Source: Nitriliruptoraceae bacterium (GTDB lineage Bacteria > Actinomycetota > Nitriliruptoria > Nitriliruptorales > Nitriliruptoraceae). From it: 8,114 nucleotides of DNA. The stretch's first letter is position 1; each line of letters begins with the position of its first letter. Both the position numbers and the translations under genes were made by a program. Below are positions 5,549-8,114 of this stretch, one piece after another. The notes under the pieces are model-generated. The model was not told the DNA's origin, ran no database searches, and saw nothing but the letters and a program-made list of their open reading frames with translations. The stretch lies in NCBI GenBank assembly GCA_007121975.1, contig SKJO01000252.1:1-8114 (forward strand). Reading direction: 5' to 3'.

Positions 5549-8114
5549 GCCCGACCTCCCGGCAGCGCGGTCAGCGTCGGACGCGCCACCTCGACGTCCT
5601 CGTCCTCATCGGCGAGCCCGACGGTGGACAGCGAGACCAGCTCGCGCAGCTCGTCGTCGTCGAGCTCGGTGATCCAGGTCTCCCCGCTGCCGACGATGGC
5701 ATCCGCCAGCGACCGCTTGCGTTCGAGCACCCCGGCGATGCGGTCCTCGACGGTGCCGGCGGTCACCAGCGTGTGCACCGTCACCGCCCGGGTCTGCCCG
5801 ATGCGGTGCGCACGGTCGGTGGCCTGGTCCTCCACGGCCGGGTTCCACCACCGGTCGTAGTGCAGCACGTGGCTGGCCCGGGTCAGGTTGAGTCCGGTCC
5901 CCCCCGCACGCAGCGACACGATCAGCAGCGGCGAGGCCTCCTCGTCGACCTGGAAGCGATCCACCATCTCGTCGCGGGAGCTCAGCGGCACGCCACCGTG
6001 CAGGAAGGGCACGCCGGGCAGGTCCACCTGCTCGCCGAGGTGGCGCACGAGCAGCTCGCCCATCTCGCGGTACTGGGTGAACACCAGCGCGCGCTCGCCC
6101 GCGTCGACGAGCTCGGCGAGGATCTCGGTCGCGCGGGCGAGCTTGCCGGAACGTCCGGGCAGCCGCGAGCCGTCCCGCAGGTACTGGGCCGGGTGGTTGC
6201 AGATCTGCTTGAGCGCGGTGAGCAGCGCCAGGATCCGGCCGCGCCGCTCGAAGGCGGACGCACCGAGCCCCCCGCCGCGGAATGCCTCGTCGACCGCCGC
6301 CTGGTACAGGCTGGCCTGCTCGCGGGTCAGGGTGCAGGCGACCGTGACCTCCTGCTTGGGCGGCAGATCGACCGACACCTCGGCGTCGTTCTTGTGCCGG
6401 CGCAGCAGGAACGGGGCGACCAGCCGCCGCAGCCGTCGGGCCGCGTCGGCGTCGTGCCAGCGTTCGATCGGCACGGCGAAGCGCTCGTTGAACGCCCGCT
6501 GCGAGCCCAGCAGCCCCGGGTTGGTCGCGTCGACGATCGACCACAGCTCCGACAGGCGGTTCTCGAGCGGCGTACCGGTCATCGCGACCCGCGCCCGACT
6601 GGTCAACGACCGCGCCGCCCGCGCCCCCTTGGAGCTCGGGTTCTTGATCTGCTGGGCCTCGTCGAGCACGACCACGTCCCAGTCGACGTCCTCGAGCAGT
6701 CCGATGTCCCGGCGCAGCAGGGCGTAGCTGGTCACCGACACCGAACCGGGCCGGAAGTCCCGCCGTGCCACCGACCGCTCCGGGCCGTGGTGACGCAGCA
6801 CCTCGAGGTCGGGGGCGAACCGGGCCAGCTCGCGCTCCCAGTTCCCCACCACCGAGGTGGGACAGACCACCAGATGGGGGCGGTCGCCGGGCCGTGACGC
6901 CAGCAGGGCGATCGCCATCAGGGTCTTGCCCAGCCCCATCTCGTCGGCGAGCACCGCGCCGATGCCGAGGTCGGTGAGCTGCTGCAGCCACGCGACCCCG
7001 CGCTCCTGGTAGGGCCGCAGGCTGCCCGAGATCCCCACGATCCGGGCCGCGTCCGGCCCACCGGCCTCGCGCAGCCGTGCGATCGACTCGGCGAGGTCCC
7101 CGTCGGCGAAGGCCTCGACCATGCCCAGGTGCTCGACGCGGTGCTGACCGGAGAGGGCGGCCGCCAGCGCCTCGGTCAGCTCCAGGGTCCCGGTCTGTCC
7201 GGCCAGGGTTGCGACGACCTCGGCCTCCTCGGCATCGATGCGCACCCAGGATCCGCGCCACCGCACCAGCGGCCGGCCCAGTGACACCAGCTGCGCGAAC
7301 TCGTCGGGGGTGAGCTCGTCATCGCCGATCGCGACCTCGTAGCGCAGGTCGGTCAACGAGGTCAGGGCCAGCGGCGGGGCACCTTCCACCCGGGGCGGCT
7401 CCGCCGACGAACGACCCAGCCGAACGCGCAGCCGCAGGCGCCGCTCCCCGGCATCGCGCAGCTCGGGCGGGACCTCCACCGCGATCCCGGCCGCGGACAG
7501 CGCCGAGGATCCGCCGGTGATCAGCTCGGCGACCTCGCCCACGCTCAGGTCGAGACCCCGCGGCTCGGCCTCCGAGAGGCTGCGGTCCAGCGGGGGGAAC
7601 AGCCGCGCCCCGGTCGCCAACCCCCGCACCAGCGCCACCTCGGGGTCACGCAGGACGTGCCCACCGAGCTCGATGGGCGCGCCCGGCTGCTCCCAGACCT
7701 GCGCCGCGGTGACCCGGGCGTCGGGATCCTCGGGTGCCTGCAGCAGGAAGGTCAGCCGCCACGGCAGGTCGACCGCGGCCAGCCGGGCGGCGAGGTGCGC
7801 CGAGCCGTCGTCGCCGGTGTCGGGTGGCTCGAGCCGCAGCAGCAGGCGCAGCTCCACCTCGCGGTCGTCGCCGAGGACCGGCTCGACCCATTCGGCGAGA
7901 TCCGCCGCGAGGCGGTCGGCCGGCACCCGCAGGTGCGCGACGGTCGGATCACTGCCGATCAGCGCTTCGGCCCACATCTCCCCGAAGGCCCGTCGGGGAC
8001 CCCGGCGCCGCGGATCGACTTCCGGGCGCCGGCCTTCCCGGGCGCACGCGTCGGCGACCGCATCGAAGAAGGCGCGCAGCAGGTCCAGCGGCTCCCACAG
8101 GCCGCCAGCGGGCC
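5545..8114 (-). CDS. SNF2-family DEAD/DEAH helicase (HelZ-like), 5' end beyond the window
   Basis: 855 residues of a Swi2/Snf2 ATPase are visible. The frame is open to the right edge, and the stretch before the first in-frame ATG (7977) reads as protein (LWEPLDLLRAFFDAVADACA), so 7977 is not the start. HelZ-type proteins are about 1000 residues, so roughly 150 are missing. The N-terminal half (to ~350, visible numbering) is the SNF2-associated region of bacterial members. The motor begins near SGSLRPYQERGVAWLQ (~363-377). Motifs seen: Walker A DEMGLGKT (390-397), VVCPTSVVGNW (~415-425), Walker B DEAQ (484-487), MTGTPLENRLSELWS (511-525), LLRRHKNDAEVSVDLPPKQ (~569-587), ALVFTQYREM (675-684), SLRAGGTGLNL (733-743), and WWNPAVEDQATDRAHRIGQ (755-773). 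All catalytic motifs are intact, so it should be an ATP-dependent DNA translocase or remodeller, perhaps in repair or replication-associated processing. It is the first gene of the two-gene operon with the SWIM protein. Confidence 0.95.
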   Translation of the reverse strand, partial: PAGGLWEPLDLLRAFFDAVADACAREGRRPEVDPRRRGPRRAFGEMWAEALIGSDPTVAHLRVPADRLAADLAEWVEPVLGDDREVELRLLLRLEPPDTGDDGSAHLAARLAAVDLPWRLTFLLQAPEDPDARVTAAQVWEQPGAPIELGGHVLRDPEVALVRGLATGARLFPPLDRSLSEAEPRGLDLSVGEVAELITGGSSALSAAGIAVEVPPELRDAGERRLRLRVRLGRSSAEPPRVEGAPPLALTSLTDLRYEVAIGDDELTPDEFAQLVSLGRPLVRWRGSWVRIDAEEAEVVATLAGQTGTLELTEALAAALSGQHRVEHLGMVEAFADGDLAESIARLREAGGPDAARIVGISGSLRPYQERGVAWLQQLTDLGIGAVLADEMGLGKTLMAIALLASRPGDRPHLVVCPTSVVGNWERELARFAPDLEVLRHHGPERSVARRDFRPGSVSVTSYALLRRDIGLLEDVDWDVVVLDEAQQIKNPSSKGARAARSLTSRARVAMTGTPLENRLSELWSIVDATNPGLLGSQRAFNERFAVPIERWHDADAARRLRRLVAPFLLRRHKNDAEVSVDLPPKQEVTVACTLTREQASLYQAAVDEAFRGGGLGASAFERRGRILALLTALKQICNHPAQYLRDGSRLPGRSGKLARATEILAELVDAGERALVFTQYREMGELLVRHLGEQVDLPGVPFLHGGVPLSSRDEMVDRFQVDEEASPLLIVSLRAGGTGLNLTRASHVLHYDRWWNPAVEDQATDRAHRIGQTRAVTVHTLVTAGTVEDRIAGVLERKRSLADAIVGSGETWITELDDDELRELVSLSTVGLADEDEDVEVARPTLTALPGGRA
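5555..5560 (-). promoter_or_regulatory. Shine-Dalgarno GGGAGG of the SWIM gene, inside the helicase gene
   Basis: GGGAGG (continuing GT) on the minus strand, six bases upstream of GTG 5548 and within the last codons of the helicase. It supports the GTG as the SWIM start. Confidence 0.65.

Noticed and set aside
4715..6897. Two long plus-strand open frames (381 and 469 residues) opposite the SWIM and helicase genes
   Set aside because: They are antisense to genes with intact zinc-finger and helicase motifs. Their translations are low-complexity His/Gln/Arg/Gly-rich, typical of shadow frames.
5606..7261. 551-residue minus-strand frame inside the helicase gene
   Set aside because: Same strand, shifted frame, Arg/Gly/Ala/Pro-rich with no domain, while the helicase frame carries all SNF2 motifs.
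7975..7977. ATG at 7977 as the helicase start
   Set aside because: The frame continues upstream to the window edge with family-like sequence (LLRAFFDAVADACA), so the gene is truncated by the window rather than starting here.
4613..8114. SNF2 helicase as part of a DISARM- or other known defence system
   Set aside because: No methyltransferase, nuclease, phospholipase-like or other defence gene is adjacent within the window. The SWIM-SNF2 pair is a chromosomal housekeeping-type arrangement as far as I know.

Overview
The window is very GC-rich (roughly 70% or more by eye) and almost fully coding, with strong G/C preference at third codon positions, GTG starts and long stop-free shadow frames on the opposite strand. 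This fits a high-GC actinobacterium, including deep-branching classes such as Nitriliruptoria or Acidimicrobiia. The assignment rests on composition and family flavour only, since no rRNA or other marker is present.

Layout, left to right. (1) Positions 1-338, minus strand: the N-terminal membrane part of a probable membrane-anchored sulfite-oxidase-type molybdopterin oxidoreductase, cut by the left edge. (2) A 144-bp divergent intergenic region with a perfect 14-bp palindrome. (3) Positions 483-1283, plus: a GNAT acetyltransferase with a C-terminal extension. (4) A short convergent junction whose hairpin contains the stop codons of both flanking genes. (5) Positions 1296-2651, minus: a secreted coiled-coil M23 (LytM-type) endopeptidase. 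(6) A 180-bp divergent intergenic region containing a palindrome with the same CCGATCGG core as the first. (7) Positions 2832-4631, plus: a two-domain AtuA-family protein, whose 3' end overlaps the next convergent gene by 19 bp. (8) Positions 4613-5548, minus: a SWIM zinc-finger protein. (9) Positions 5545-8114, minus: a SNF2-family helicase cut by the right edge.

The helicase and SWIM gene form a clear two-gene operon: a GTGA stop/start overlap with a good Shine-Dalgarno. This is a recurring actinobacterial pair, probably acting together on nucleic acid. The other genes are single transcription units in alternating orientation with no evident shared pathway: cell-wall remodelling, acyl-CoA or terpenoid-type catabolism, acetylation, and redox chemistry.

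I see no tRNA, rRNA, CRISPR, insertion sequence, phage or classical defence locus. No stretch longer than 300 bp lacks a gene. The window reads as ordinary chromosomal backbone. The points most worth checking are the possible winged-helix domain of the SWIM protein, the shared palindrome in the two divergent regions, the stop-codon hairpin, and the AtuA-family gene standing without catabolic neighbours.
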